From the NCBI GenBank assembly GCA_035645695.1, contig DASQMC010000026.1, positions 62,001-126,000 on the forward strand: DNA of 64,000 nucleotides, given 5' to 3'. The notes beneath the pieces were generated by a model. It worked only from the letters and a program-made list of their open reading frames with translations. It was not told the origin of the DNA and did not search any database. Within the stretch, counting starts at the first letter, position 1, and the number at the start of each line of letters is the position of its first letter. Source of the stretch: JAIVJZ01 sp035645695 (GTDB taxonomy: Bacteria; Acidobacteriota; Blastocatellia; Pyrinomonadales; Pyrinomonadaceae). Positions 7,717-15,817 of this stretch are shown piece by piece. Both the position numbers and the translations under genes were made by a program.

Positions 7717-8162
7717 GCTTCAGCCTTCTCCTGCAACCATATTAGCGGGTTCGCGACGCGAATGCGAAGCTGTGCCGAAAACCGGATTGCCAGGCGAAGC
7801 AAACGGTCGCCGGTGGTCAGAAACACGTCCGCGCGCCCGCTCTCGGCACAGGACAGGTGCAGCGCGTCGAGGGCATGAAATCCCAGCCCTTCCAGTTCCC
7901 ATGCGCGTGTCTCTTCCGCGGATTCCACCAAGACTTTGTGTGCAACCGGCGTTGTCAACAACTCGACACGCATCCTGCGTTCCGGGTCAGGCGTTTGCTC
8001 GATTTCATAATCAAGAACTTCGCTCCCGATCCACTGCCAGCGGCCTGACTCCGCATGAGTCAGGATCAGAAGCACGGCTTCGGCTTCGAGATGTATTCTG
8101 TCCTGCGTTTGATCGTCAAACGGCCTGTTCAGACAGCACACGTCAAGGTAAATTTGTACCAT
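7713..8162 (-). CDS. PIN-domain ribonuclease toxin (VapC-like)
   Basis: A 149-residue PIN-domain protein, probably an Mg-dependent endoribonuclease toxin. The N-terminal strand is YLDVCCLNRPFDD with the first catalytic Asp at residue 6, a helix carries acidic residues (LEAEAV), and ALDALHLSCAESG and FLTTGDRLL hold the remaining acidic pocket positions. The ATG at 8162 is chosen because the PIN fold starts there; the frame is open upstream but would read antisense through preA repeat sequence. It begins 35 bases after the preA stop and overlaps the antitoxin gene by 4 bases. Confidence 0.85.
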   Translation of the reverse strand: MVQIYLDVCCLNRPFDDQTQDRIHLEAEAVLLILTHAESGRWQWIGSEVLDYEIEQTPDPERRMRVELLTTPVAHKVLVESAEETRAWELEGLGFHALDALHLSCAESGRADVFLTTGDRLLRLAIRFSAQLRIRVANPLIWLQEKAEA

Positions 8163-8197
8163 TGATGCCACGCTTACCTGTAAAACCGCGCGCACTC

Positions 8198-9466
8198 TCA
8201 CCCGGCCGTCATCGTCTCCGGTTCGCGCGTCGTGAGTTCGCGCCAAGTGAGCGGGCGCGCGCCGTCGTCGAGGCGCACCATTGAGATGCAGCCGGGCACG
8301 GGGCAGACGAGGTAACAGAGGTTGCAGCCGACGCACTCGTGTTCGTCAACGACCGGAAAGCGCCGGCCGTTGATTTCGGTGAGGGGAATGCATTGGTGCG
8401 CGCCGTCTTCGCAGGCGATGTGGCAGAGATTGCACTGGATGCACTTCGCGTGGTCGATGCGCGCGACCGTCTTGTAATTGAGATCGAGATTGCCCCAATC
8501 GGTCATGCGCGGCACGCTGCGGCCGATGATGTCGGTCACACTGAGGAAGCCCTTTTCGTCGAGGTAATTCGAGAGGCCGTCGATCATGTCTTCGACGATG
8601 CGATAGCCGTAGTGCATGACGGCGGTGCAGACCTGCACGGTCGTCGCGCCGAGCAGCAAAAACTCCGCCGCGTCGCGCCACGTCCCGATGCCGCCGATGC
8701 CGCTGATAGGAACGTTTACCTCCGCGTCGCGCGCGAGTTCGGAGACCATGTTGAGCGCGATTGGCTTGACGGCCGGGCCGCAGTAGCCGCCGTGCGCGGC
8801 CATGCCGTTGACGTTCGGGTGCGGTATGAAAGTGTCGAGGTCAACGCCGACCACGGAATTGATCGTATTGATGAGCGAGAGGGCGTCTGCCCGCGCCCGC
8901 ACGGCCGCGCGCGCGGGCGGCGTGATGCTCGTTACGTTCGGCGTGAGTTTGACGATGACGGGCAGGCGCGTCGCCTCCTTCACCCACTCCGTCACCATGC
9001 AGGTGTACTCCGGCACCTGCCCCATCGCCGCGCCCATGCCGCGCTCCGACATGCCGTGCGGGCAGCCGAAGTTCAATTCCACGCCGTCCGCGCCGGTATC
9101 CTCGACGCGCTTTGCGATCTCGTGCCAAGCCTCGCGCTTCGACTCGACCATCAGCGAAATCACCAGCGCGTGCTTCGGATACTTTCGCTTACACTCCCTG
9201 ATCTCTTTGAGATTAACTTCGAGCGGCCGATCCGTGATCAGTTCGATGTTGTTGAGACCGAGCATGCGCTGCGGCCCTGAATCAATCGAGCCGAGGCGCG
9301 AGCAGACGTTGCGGATCGGCTCGCCCAACGTCTTCCACACCGCGCCGCCCCAGCCCGCGTCAAACGCCCGCTCCACCATCGAACCCATATTCGTCGGCGG
9401 TGCGGACGCCAGCCAGAACGGGTTCGGCGATTCGATGCCCGCGAAGTTAACTTTCAAGTCAGCCAT
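8198..9466 (-). CDS. preA: NAD-dependent dihydropyrimidine dehydrogenase, subunit PreA
   Basis: A 422-residue subunit that reduces uracil or thymine to the 5,6-dihydro form with electrons from PreT. The N-terminal about 320 residues form a dihydroorotate-dehydrogenase-like FMN barrel: NPFWLASAPPT, the nucleophile-loop NFGCPHGMSERGMG (active-site Cys), VKLTPNVT, and ISGIGGIGTW binding the FMN phosphate. The C-terminal ferredoxin part has CIQCNLCHIAC and CVGCNLCYLVCP for two 4Fe-4S clusters. Length matches E. coli PreA. The partner preT is upstream on the same strand, but a Uma2 gene now separates them. The 3' end is partly duplicated at 7346-7471. Confidence 0.96.
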   Translation of the reverse strand: MADLKVNFAGIESPNPFWLASAPPTNMGSMVERAFDAGWGGAVWKTLGEPIRNVCSRLGSIDSGPQRMLGLNNIELITDRPLEVNLKEIRECKRKYPKHALVISLMVESKREAWHEIAKRVEDTGADGVELNFGCPHGMSERGMGAAMGQVPEYTCMVTEWVKEATRLPVIVKLTPNVTSITPPARAAVRARADALSLINTINSVVGVDLDTFIPHPNVNGMAAHGGYCGPAVKPIALNMVSELARDAEVNVPISGIGGIGTWRDAAEFLLLGATTVQVCTAVMHYGYRIVEDMIDGLSNYLDEKGFLSVTDIIGRSVPRMTDWGNLDLNYKTVARIDHAKCIQCNLCHIACEDGAHQCIPLTEINGRRFPVVDEHECVGCNLCYLVCPVPGCISMVRLDDGARPLTWRELTTREPETMTAG

Positions 9467-9487
9467 TCGTGTTACCTCTGGACGCTG

Positions 9488-10123
9488 CTATTGCGACGGC
9501 TCATCCGAGCCATTCGTCTGTAGTGATCTGTTTCCGTTGCGCGCCGCCTCGTCGAAAGTTACGTCGCGATAAATCTCTTGCAGGGTGAGCGCGCATGGCA
9601 CGGAGGCGCATCGCACCGTGTCGGTTAAGTCATTAAATTCCATGAACGTCCACACACCGCTCTCCTGTCTAACGAACTGCGAGACGTGTGGGCGATGTTG
9701 GGCGACGAGCAGATACTCGCTGAAGCTGGCGATGGATTTGTAGTAGGTAAACTTGTCGCCCCGGTCGAAACCCTCCGTTGACTTTGAAAGCACCTCCACG
9801 ATCAAGGTCGGGTTGACAAGCATGTCCAAGCCGTTGACATTTTCAATTTCCGGCGGGCCGCAAAGGGCTGTTAAATCAGGATAGCGATACGGAGGGTATT
9901 GCGGAACTTTAACACGCAAGTCGGCTGGGAAAACTTGACACCCGCGACCACGCAACTCCGTATCCAACTTAGTCCCGATATTGCGTGCAATCTGATTATG
10001 CGCAAGGCTAGCGCCGCTCATGCAGAAAACTTCGCCGTTCCAGAATTCATACTTCTCTTCGCTGGCAAGCTCCAGCGCGAGGTATTCTTCGAGCGTGTAT
10101 TTGTGGCTTGGTTGTGACGACAT
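9488..10123 (-). CDS. Uma2 family endonuclease-like protein (DUF820)
   Basis: A 211-residue restriction-endonuclease-fold protein. The order is typical of Uma2: YTLEEYLALE, then KYEFWNGEVFCMSGAS, HNQIARNIG, the catalytic PD-(D/E)XK-like pair in YPDLTALCG and IVEVLSKSTEGFDRGDK, and a YYKSI helix. Such genes are scattered in many copies in cyanobacteria and other free-living bacteria and behave like selfish or accessory genes. It sits between preT and preA, interrupting what is normally an adjacent pair. ATG at 10123; a tandem repeat lies just upstream. Confidence 0.88.
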   Translation of the reverse strand: MSSQPSHKYTLEEYLALELASEEKYEFWNGEVFCMSGASLAHNQIARNIGTKLDTELRGRGCQVFPADLRVKVPQYPPYRYPDLTALCGPPEIENVNGLDMLVNPTLIVEVLSKSTEGFDRGDKFTYYKSIASFSEYLLVAQHRPHVSQFVRQESGVWTFMEFNDLTDTVRCASVPCALTLQEIYRDVTFDEAARNGNRSLQTNGSDEPSQ

Positions 10124-10170
10124 GAAACTTTAAGCTCCCGCATCCTGAACGGGTCAAACGGCTCAACGCC

Positions 10171-10221
10171 CGCGCGGTTGATTCTCTAGTCTTCGCTCGC
10201 GCGGTTGATTCTCTAGTCTTC
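10171..10221. repeat. Two-copy 27-bp tandem direct repeat
   Basis: A 24-base unit beginning CGCGCGGTTGATTCTCTAG is present at 10171-10194 and again, identical, at 10198-10221 with a 3-base spacer. It lies between preT (stop at 10269) and the Uma2 start, so it may be a scar of the event that placed Uma2 here. Two copies are too few for a CRISPR. Confidence 0.85.
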
Positions 10222-10268
10222 CATAAACCCGACTCTTGAAAATCCAATTCCTGACGGCTGGCCGATCA

Positions 10269-11687
10269 TCAATGCTTAACTTCGCTCGTCTCTTCATGAA
10301 GCGGCACGCGTGCCCCCGCGAATTCGACGCGCTCGCCCGACAGGTGAAAGTGTATGCCCTGCGCCGCCAGTTTGCCCGCCTGCGCCGCATCCACGGCCTC
10401 GCGCCCGCCGTTGACGCAATCGCCGCCCGCGAAGAATTTCGGGTTGGCGGTCTGCATCGTGTCCGGGTCAACGACGACGCGCCCGGCTTCGTCGAGTTTG
10501 ATTTTGGCGATTTGCGAGACCCAATCCACCATCTTCTGCTGGCCGAGCGCCTTGATCACCATGTCTACGGGAATCTCAAACTCCGACCCGGCGACCGTCT
10601 GAAACGAGCGACGCCCCACGCCACCTGTCTCGACCGGCGCAGTCCTGACGCAGCGCAGAGAGGCGGCGCGCGTTTTGTCCGCGCCCGCCAGAATCTCCAC
10701 GGGCGCGGTCTGCCACCAGAATTCCACCGCGTCGCGTTTTGCCAGTTCGTACTCATACTCGTAGGCGGGCATTTCGTGCTCGGTGCGGCGATAGATCATG
10801 AGGACTCGCTCCGCGCCGAGGCGTCTGGCCTGCGTTACCGCGTCGACGGCCGTGTTGCCCGCGCCGATGACGGCGACGGTGCGCCCGATGGGGACGGACG
10901 CCCAGTCGCGCGTCTTGATCCGTTCGATGAAATCGAGCGCGTCATAGACGCCCCGCAGTTCCTCGCCGGGGATGTTCAGACGCGAGGTCTGTCCGAGCCC
11001 GACGCCGAGGAAAACCGCGTCGTGCTCGCTGGCGAGGTCGCTCAACGAGATGTCGCGCCCGATCTCGGTGTTCGTCCTGATCTCGACGCCGAGCCGCGCC
11101 ACCTGCGCCACTTCTTCCTGCGAGACGCGCTGCGTCATCTTGTACTCGGCCATGCCGTAGGTGTCCATGCCGCCGGCGAGAGGCTTGCGCTCGTAGATGC
11201 TGACGGCATAACCGAGGCGCGCGAGATATGTCGCGCACGACAGACCGGCCGGGCCTGAACCGACGATACCGACCCGCTTACCGTTCGGCGCGCCCGCCTT
11301 GAGCACGTCGCGCCCGCGAGCGAAGGCGGCGTCGGTCGCGTAGCGTTGGAGCCGCCCGATCTCGATGGGCTTCGCCATCAGGGTCTTTTCCACGCACGCG
11401 CCTTCGCAGAGCACGTCAACAGGGCAGACGCGCGCGCACGTCGCGCCGATAGGGTTGGCCTCGAAGATGACGCGCGCCGAGCCGGTCAGGTTGCCGCTCG
11501 CGATCTTTTTGATGAAGGCGGGCACGTCGATGTGCGTCGGGCAGGCGCGCGTGCACGGCGCGTCGTAGCAATAGACGCAGCGGTGCGATTCCAGGATCGC
11601 CTCGGCCTCGCTCAAAGGCGGCGCGATCTCGCGAAAGTTGCGCTCGATCTGCGCGATGTTGATGGGTGACTCGTGCGTCGTTGACAT
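10269..11687 (-). CDS. preT: NAD-dependent dihydropyrimidine dehydrogenase, subunit PreT
   Basis: A 472-residue flavoprotein of the GltD/PreT family that passes electrons from NADH to PreA. The N-terminal domain has CVYCYDAPCTRACP and CARVCPVDVLCEGAC for two 4Fe-4S clusters. It is followed by an FAD site (GIVGSGPAGLSCATYLA near residue 140) and an NAD site (VIGAGNTAVDAV). It ends with the GGDCVNGG FAD loop. Length is slightly above E. coli PreT. The ATG at 11687 follows heptamer hairpin B and has no SD. It lies downstream of the ureidopropionase gene on the same strand. Confidence 0.95.
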   Translation of the reverse strand: MSTTHESPINIAQIERNFREIAPPLSEAEAILESHRCVYCYDAPCTRACPTHIDVPAFIKKIASGNLTGSARVIFEANPIGATCARVCPVDVLCEGACVEKTLMAKPIEIGRLQRYATDAAFARGRDVLKAGAPNGKRVGIVGSGPAGLSCATYLARLGYAVSIYERKPLAGGMDTYGMAEYKMTQRVSQEEVAQVARLGVEIRTNTEIGRDISLSDLASEHDAVFLGVGLGQTSRLNIPGEELRGVYDALDFIERIKTRDWASVPIGRTVAVIGAGNTAVDAVTQARRLGAERVLMIYRRTEHEMPAYEYEYELAKRDAVEFWWQTAPVEILAGADKTRAASLRCVRTAPVETGGVGRRSFQTVAGSEFEIPVDMVIKALGQQKMVDWVSQIAKIKLDEAGRVVVDPDTMQTANPKFFAGGDCVNGGREAVDAAQAGKLAAQGIHFHLSGERVEFAGARVPLHEETSEVKH

Positions 11688-11700
11688 AGGATTTCAAGTA

Positions 11701-11784
11701 GGTTTCAAGTTTCAGGTTTCAAGTTTCAGGTCTGACAGGCTCTTCGTTCTTTAACTTGAAACCTGAAACCTGAAACTTGAAACT
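11701..11784. repeat. Heptamer-repeat hairpin B (GTTTCAR unit)
   Basis: Left arm of four GTTTCAR units (11701-11730), loop of 22 bases, right arm of four complementary units (11753-11784). The right arm is essentially identical to that of element A. It lies between the ureidopropionase stop and the preT ATG; a decayed extra unit (ATTTCAAGTA) follows towards preT. Confidence 0.9.
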
Positions 11785-11789
11785 CTTAT

Positions 11790-12659
11790 CTAGTCCGCCA
11801 CTATCGGGTCGTAGGTGTCCGGCCTGCGGTCGCGGAAGAACTGCCAGGTGTTTCTGACTTCGCGGATCACGTCGAGGTCCAGGTCTGCGACGACGAGCGC
11901 GTCCTCGTCGCGCGGGGCTTCGGCGAGGAACTGGCCGCGCGGGTCGCAGAAGTAGCTCTGCCCGTAAAACTCGCCGATGTCCCACGGTTGCTCGTGGCCG
12001 ACGCGGTTGATCGCGCCGATGAAGTAGCCGTTGGCGACGGCGTGCGCGGGCTGTTCGAGCCGCCAGAGGTATTCGGACAATCCCGCGACGGTGGCCGAGG
12101 GGTTGAAGACGATCTCCGCGCCGTTCAGACCGAGTATGCGCGCGCCTTCGGGGAAATGGCGGTCGTAGCAGATGTAGACGCCGATGCGCGCGTAGGCCGT
12201 GTCGAAAGCGGGGTAGCCGAGGTTGCCCGGTTTGAAATAGAACTTCTCCCAGAAGCCGGGGTTGACGTGCGGGATGTGGTTCTTGCGATACTTGCCTAGA
12301 TATTTGCCGTCGGCGTCGATGACGGCGGCCGTGTTGTAATAGATGCCCGCGATCTCTTCTTCGTAGATCGGGACGATGATGACCATGCCGTGCTGTCTTG
12401 CGACCTCCTGCATGAGTTTGACGGTCGGCCCGTCGGGAATCCGCTCGACGGCCTCATACCAGCGCGTCCGCTGCTCGGCGCAGAAGTACGGCGTCGTAAA
12501 GACCTCCTGCATGCAGAGAATTTGCACGCCTTGTTTGGCGGCGTCTTCGATTAGCGCCAGATGCTTCTCAATGTTGGCGCGTTTGATCTCTTCGATGGGC
12601 GCGTCGGTCGGCGCGGCGTTCGTGGCCTGTATCAGCCCGCATTTCACAGTTCGAGCCAT
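11790..12659 (-). CDS. Beta-ureidopropionase / N-carbamoyl amidase (nitrilase superfamily)
   Basis: A 289-residue carbon-nitrogen hydrolase predicted to cleave N-carbamoyl-beta-alanine to beta-alanine, CO2 and ammonia, the third step of reductive pyrimidine breakdown. The catalytic triad can be read as Glu in the VPIYEEEIAG strand, Lys in KYRKNHIPHV and Cys in VYICYDRHFPEGAR. The start at 12659 (MARTVKCGLIQ) is chosen because this is the family N terminus; the frame continues upstream only through repeat hairpin D. No SD is visible. Assignment to carbamoyl-beta-alanine rests on the neighbours (permease, PreTA, dihydropyrimidinase). Confidence 0.9.
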   Translation of the reverse strand: MARTVKCGLIQATNAAPTDAPIEEIKRANIEKHLALIEDAAKQGVQILCMQEVFTTPYFCAEQRTRWYEAVERIPDGPTVKLMQEVARQHGMVIIVPIYEEEIAGIYYNTAAVIDADGKYLGKYRKNHIPHVNPGFWEKFYFKPGNLGYPAFDTAYARIGVYICYDRHFPEGARILGLNGAEIVFNPSATVAGLSEYLWRLEQPAHAVANGYFIGAINRVGHEQPWDIGEFYGQSYFCDPRGQFLAEAPRDEDALVVADLDLDVIREVRNTWQFFRDRRPDTYDPIVAD

Positions 12660-12667
12660 AAATTTAT

Positions 12668-12752
12668 AACGATGAACGCGGAACGATGAACGATGAAGTG
12701 AAGACAGAGTTGTTGCTCTTACTTCATCGTTCATCGTTCCGCGTTCATCGTT
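12668..12752. repeat. Heptamer-repeat hairpin D (AACGATG unit)
   Basis: A perfect 32-base inverted repeat (12668-12699 and 12721-12752) built of tandem 7-mers AACGATG, AACGCGG, AACGATG, AACGATG. The 21-base loop has a further AGAG/CTCT pairing. The right arm contains the stop codon of the NCS1 permease (12745-12747) and supplies its last residues. The left arm ends 8 bases before the ureidopropionase ATG. Confidence 0.95.
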
Positions 12753-14268
12753 CTTCCTTTCTAAAGTTTCCCTTCATCAGCAGGTAATAGAGAGCGAACC
12801 CTATCGCGAAGGTGACGAACCACGCGTAGGTGTAGAGCGTGTCGAAAAAACCGGGCTGCGTGATTTGCCCGCCCGGCGTTGTGGCCGCGTGCAGGAAGCC
12901 GGGGACGACCGGCGCGATGGCCGCGACGAGCGCGACGAGCGCGCGCAGGTTGAACCCGTTCGTGTAAGTATAGCGACCCCGCGGCTCGAACAGATCGCGC
13001 AGATCGAGATGCTGGCGGCGCAGCACCCAGTAGTCGCAGATCAGTATACCCGCAATCGCGCCCATCAGGCCGGAATAGCCGACGAGCCACGTAAAGATGT
13101 ACGCGCCCATCGAAGACATCAACTTCCACGGCATCATCAGGACGCCGATCAGCGCGGTGATGAGTCCGCCCGTTACGTAGGAGATCAGTTTCGGGTTGAG
13201 GTTGGAAAAATCGTTCGAGGGCGAGACGACGTTGGCGGCCATGTTCGTCGTCAACTGCGCGGCGAAGATAACGGCCGTGGCGAAGAGTATGACGGCGACG
13301 CTGTCGAAGCGTTGCATCAGTTCGACCGGGTTCGGAATCGCCGCGCCGTAAATTAAAAGCGTCGCGCTAGTGACGGCGACGCCGATGAAGGCGAAGGCCG
13401 TCATCGTCAGCGGCAGCCCGATAGCCTGACCTAACATCTGCGACTTTTGCGAGCGCGCGTAGCGTGTGAAGTCGGGTATGTTGAGGCTGAGCGTCGCCCA
13501 GTAGCCGACGGATGCCGTGAGCGATCCGGGGAAGATCGTCCAGAAGTTATTCTGTTGTTTCTGCAACGCGCTCGATGCAGACAGCACGTGCCCGAGGCCG
13601 CCCGCGCGCCACGCCGCCCACGCGAGCAGAGCCGCGCCGCCCACGAGCAGCAACGGAGCCGACCACGTTTCGAGATGCTTGATTCCCTCGACGCCCTTCA
13701 GAATTATGAAGACCTGTATGAACCAGAAGATGAAAAACCCGATCCACGTGTGAAGCGCGATTTCGAGCACCGTTGCGCCGCCGAACAAATTGTTCCACCC
13801 GCCCCACATCGCGCCAAAGAGCGCGTCGAGCGCGGTTCCGCCGATCCACGTCTGGATGCCGAACCACCCGCAGGCCACAATCGCGCGCAGGATGGCCGGC
13901 ACGTTCGCGCCGCGCACGCCGAACGATGCGCGGCAGAGCACCGGAAAAGAGACGCCGTACTTCGTGCCCGCGTGAGCGTTCAGGATCATCGGGACGAGGA
14001 CGATGCTATTGCCGAGCAGGATCGTCGTCATCGCCTGCCACCAGTTCATGCCCGCTTCGATGAACGCCCCGGCCAGCGTGTAAGTCGTGATCACTACGCT
14101 CATCCCGATCCAGAGCGCGGCGATGTTCCAAGTCGTCCATGTGCGCTCGCGGATCGTCGTCGGCGCGAGGTCGCGGTTCCACAGGGGACTGGCAGACACG
14201 TCCTCGTGCAACTCTTCAAAGTCGCGCTGCGGCGCGAGAGCCTCTTCGCTGTTAGCTACGGTCGCCAT
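12745..14268 (-). CDS. NCS1-family nucleobase/hydantoin/allantoin permease
   Basis: A 507-residue inner-membrane transporter with about 12 hydrophobic segments. The soluble N terminus (NRDLAPTTIRERTWTTWN) leads into TM1 as in Mhp1 and allantoin permeases. TM3 carries CGWFGIQTWIGG, where Mhp1 places its substrate-stacking Trp and hydrogen-bonding Gln. It is the first gene of the tight permease-ureidopropionase-PreT-PreA series, so uracil, thymine or dihydropyrimidine uptake with Na+ or H+ is the likely role. The C-terminal EER-stop comes from the repeat element, showing that the element reached into the coding end. Confidence 0.92.
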   Translation of the reverse strand: MATVANSEEALAPQRDFEELHEDVSASPLWNRDLAPTTIRERTWTTWNIAALWIGMSVVITTYTLAGAFIEAGMNWWQAMTTILLGNSIVLVPMILNAHAGTKYGVSFPVLCRASFGVRGANVPAILRAIVACGWFGIQTWIGGTALDALFGAMWGGWNNLFGGATVLEIALHTWIGFFIFWFIQVFIILKGVEGIKHLETWSAPLLLVGGAALLAWAAWRAGGLGHVLSASSALQKQQNNFWTIFPGSLTASVGYWATLSLNIPDFTRYARSQKSQMLGQAIGLPLTMTAFAFIGVAVTSATLLIYGAAIPNPVELMQRFDSVAVILFATAVIFAAQLTTNMAANVVSPSNDFSNLNPKLISYVTGGLITALIGVLMMPWKLMSSMGAYIFTWLVGYSGLMGAIAGILICDYWVLRRQHLDLRDLFEPRGRYTYTNGFNLRALVALVAAIAPVVPGFLHAATTPGGQITQPGFFDTLYTYAWFVTFAIGFALYYLLMKGNFRKEER

Positions 14269-14279
14269 AATGCAAATCT

Positions 14280-15005
14280 CTATTCGAGAATAAACCGAAC
14301 CGTGACGCGCGCGTTGACCACGATTTGGCCGGGCTGGAGCGTACCCTCCGTCTCCGCCGAGTCGCCGCCGGAGACGGTCGAGGCGTTCGTCATAAAACTG
14401 TTTTGCGAAGCCGGGCCGCGCGCCGGGGCTTCCTCTTCGATGGAATAAGCCTTGCCGATCTTCTGCCCGATCTCAGCGGTCAGGGCGACGGCCTTCTCGC
14501 GCGCCGCGCGGATGGCGAGCGAGCGCGCCTGATCCCTGTACTTTCGCAACTGCGAGGTGCGGAAATTTATACTGTTGATGCTCGTGATGCCCGATGTCAT
14601 AACTTCCGAGAGTAAATTCTCCGCCTGCGTCATGTCGCGCAGCGTGAATACTAAATCCTTGCGCACGGAATAGCCGAGGAATGTTCGCGTCTCGTTGCCG
14701 CCGCGATAGCGCGGTTCGAGTCCGATGTAATCGGTTTGCATGTCCTCCGGCGCGACTTTGTACCTGCGCGCCAACTCGACGAGCGTTCTTAGCCGTTCGT
14801 CGGTTTGCGCCTTGGCGATTTTCAAATCGCGGTTGATGGATCGCACCGTCACGTCGAAGACGACTTCATCCGGCACGGCGCGGACTTCCGCCTCGCCCGT
14901 GACGGTGACGAGCGGCAACTCCGCTCTCTGTTGCGCGGCGGCGGCGGATGCCAGACAGATGGCGACGAGCGCGGTTCTCAAAAAGCCTCTCGGTAAGTGA
15001 AACAT
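14280..15005 (-). CDS. SIMPL-domain (DUF541) periplasmic protein
   Basis: A 241-residue protein with a cleavable signal peptide (about residues 9-24, ending AAAQQ), then the SIMPL/DUF541 domain. The domain opens VTVTGEAEVRAVPDEVVFDVTV and continues with the characteristic ARRYKVAPEDMQTDYIGLEPRY and later GYSVRKDLVFTLRD. Members are periplasmic or outer-membrane proteins of uncertain function, sometimes tied to oxidative stress. It starts 11 bases upstream of the permease gene, so it may be co-transcribed although functionally unrelated. Confidence 0.88.
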   Translation of the reverse strand: MFHLPRGFLRTALVAICLASAAAAQQRAELPLVTVTGEAEVRAVPDEVVFDVTVRSINRDLKIAKAQTDERLRTLVELARRYKVAPEDMQTDYIGLEPRYRGGNETRTFLGYSVRKDLVFTLRDMTQAENLLSEVMTSGITSINSINFRTSQLRKYRDQARSLAIRAAREKAVALTAEIGQKIGKAYSIEEEAPARGPASQNSFMTNASTVSGGDSAETEGTLQPGQIVVNARVTVRFILE

Positions 15006-15014
15006 GAGACTCCT

Positions 15015-15743
15015 TTATTTAACCGGGGATTCGATCTTGATGTCGGCGTTGTAATCCGTCATGGTGACGAGAGTTTTGGTCTTCTTCCCGTCGAACTCGC
15101 CCTCGGATTCGGTCTTGCGCGGCAATCCGTCGGCGACGGAGAGCCACGTCCGGGAGGTGTTCTTGAGATTCATGCCCATCGGGTTAGTCTGAGTGTATTC
15201 ATAGACGAGCATCGGCGCGCCGTCGAGCATGTCGGGGCCGACGAGTTTCACGTCCGCCGTCTTGGTCAATTCGTCGAGCATTTTGGGATCGCGGAAAGCC
15301 TTGATCATGCTGCTCGCGTCAATCGGCGACTTCGCCCATTCGCCCTTCGGCGTCTTCATGTACATCGCGCCCTTGACGATGACATATTCCATCGAGGAAC
15401 CACCCGCCGCGTCGCCTTGTCCCGATTGGGTCATGCGATAGCTGTCGGGCGCGACATATTCGATGAGCATCTTGCTGGGAGCGCCGTCGGCGAGCGTGGT
15501 TGTGACGTGCGCGCGGTAGGATTTGGCGTCGAGTTGCGCGCGCATCGCTCTGGTCATCGCATCGAGCGGCTTGTCGCTCTCAGAGATCACGGCCGGAGCA
15601 GTGCCGCCGCCTGGGAGCGAGACGCCTCCGCTGCTCGTGCCTATCCCGTCTTTGCCGGAGCTTGATCCGGTTGTCTTACAGGCAGCCGTCAACAGTAGAA
15701 TAAGGCAGAGCAACACCGCCGGGTATTTAATCTGATGATTCAT
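15015..15743 (-). CDS. Putative outer-membrane lipoprotein (LolA/LppX-like fold possible)
   Basis: A 242-residue protein with a signal sequence and a lipobox ending LLTAAC (Cys about 20), then a Gly/Ser-rich linker. The mature part has repeated beta-strand motifs: MLIEYVAPDSYRM, EYVIVKGAMYMKTPKGEW, VYEYTQTNPMGM, SRTWLSVADGLPRKTE, KTLVTMTDYN. This resembles lipoproteins of the LolA/LppX superfamily that bind lipids, an inference from strand pattern only. ATG at 15743 is chosen for the signal peptide; the frame is open upstream. It sits 9 bases before the SIMPL gene. Confidence 0.72.
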   Translation of the reverse strand: MNHQIKYPAVLLCLILLLTAACKTTGSSSGKDGIGTSSGGVSLPGGGTAPAVISESDKPLDAMTRAMRAQLDAKSYRAHVTTTLADGAPSKMLIEYVAPDSYRMTQSGQGDAAGGSSMEYVIVKGAMYMKTPKGEWAKSPIDASSMIKAFRDPKMLDELTKTADVKLVGPDMLDGAPMLVYEYTQTNPMGMNLKNTSRTWLSVADGLPRKTESEGEFDGKKTKTLVTMTDYNADIKIESPVK

Positions 15744-15817
15744 GGAAACACGCCTCCCGGCGCAACTGTGTGAAGTTTCCCGCTTGAGAGAAAGACCCGT
15801 CGCGGTCTCTGCTCGCC

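Noticed and set aside
10171..10221. CRISPR array
   Set aside because: Only two copies, with a 3-base spacer and no cas genes.
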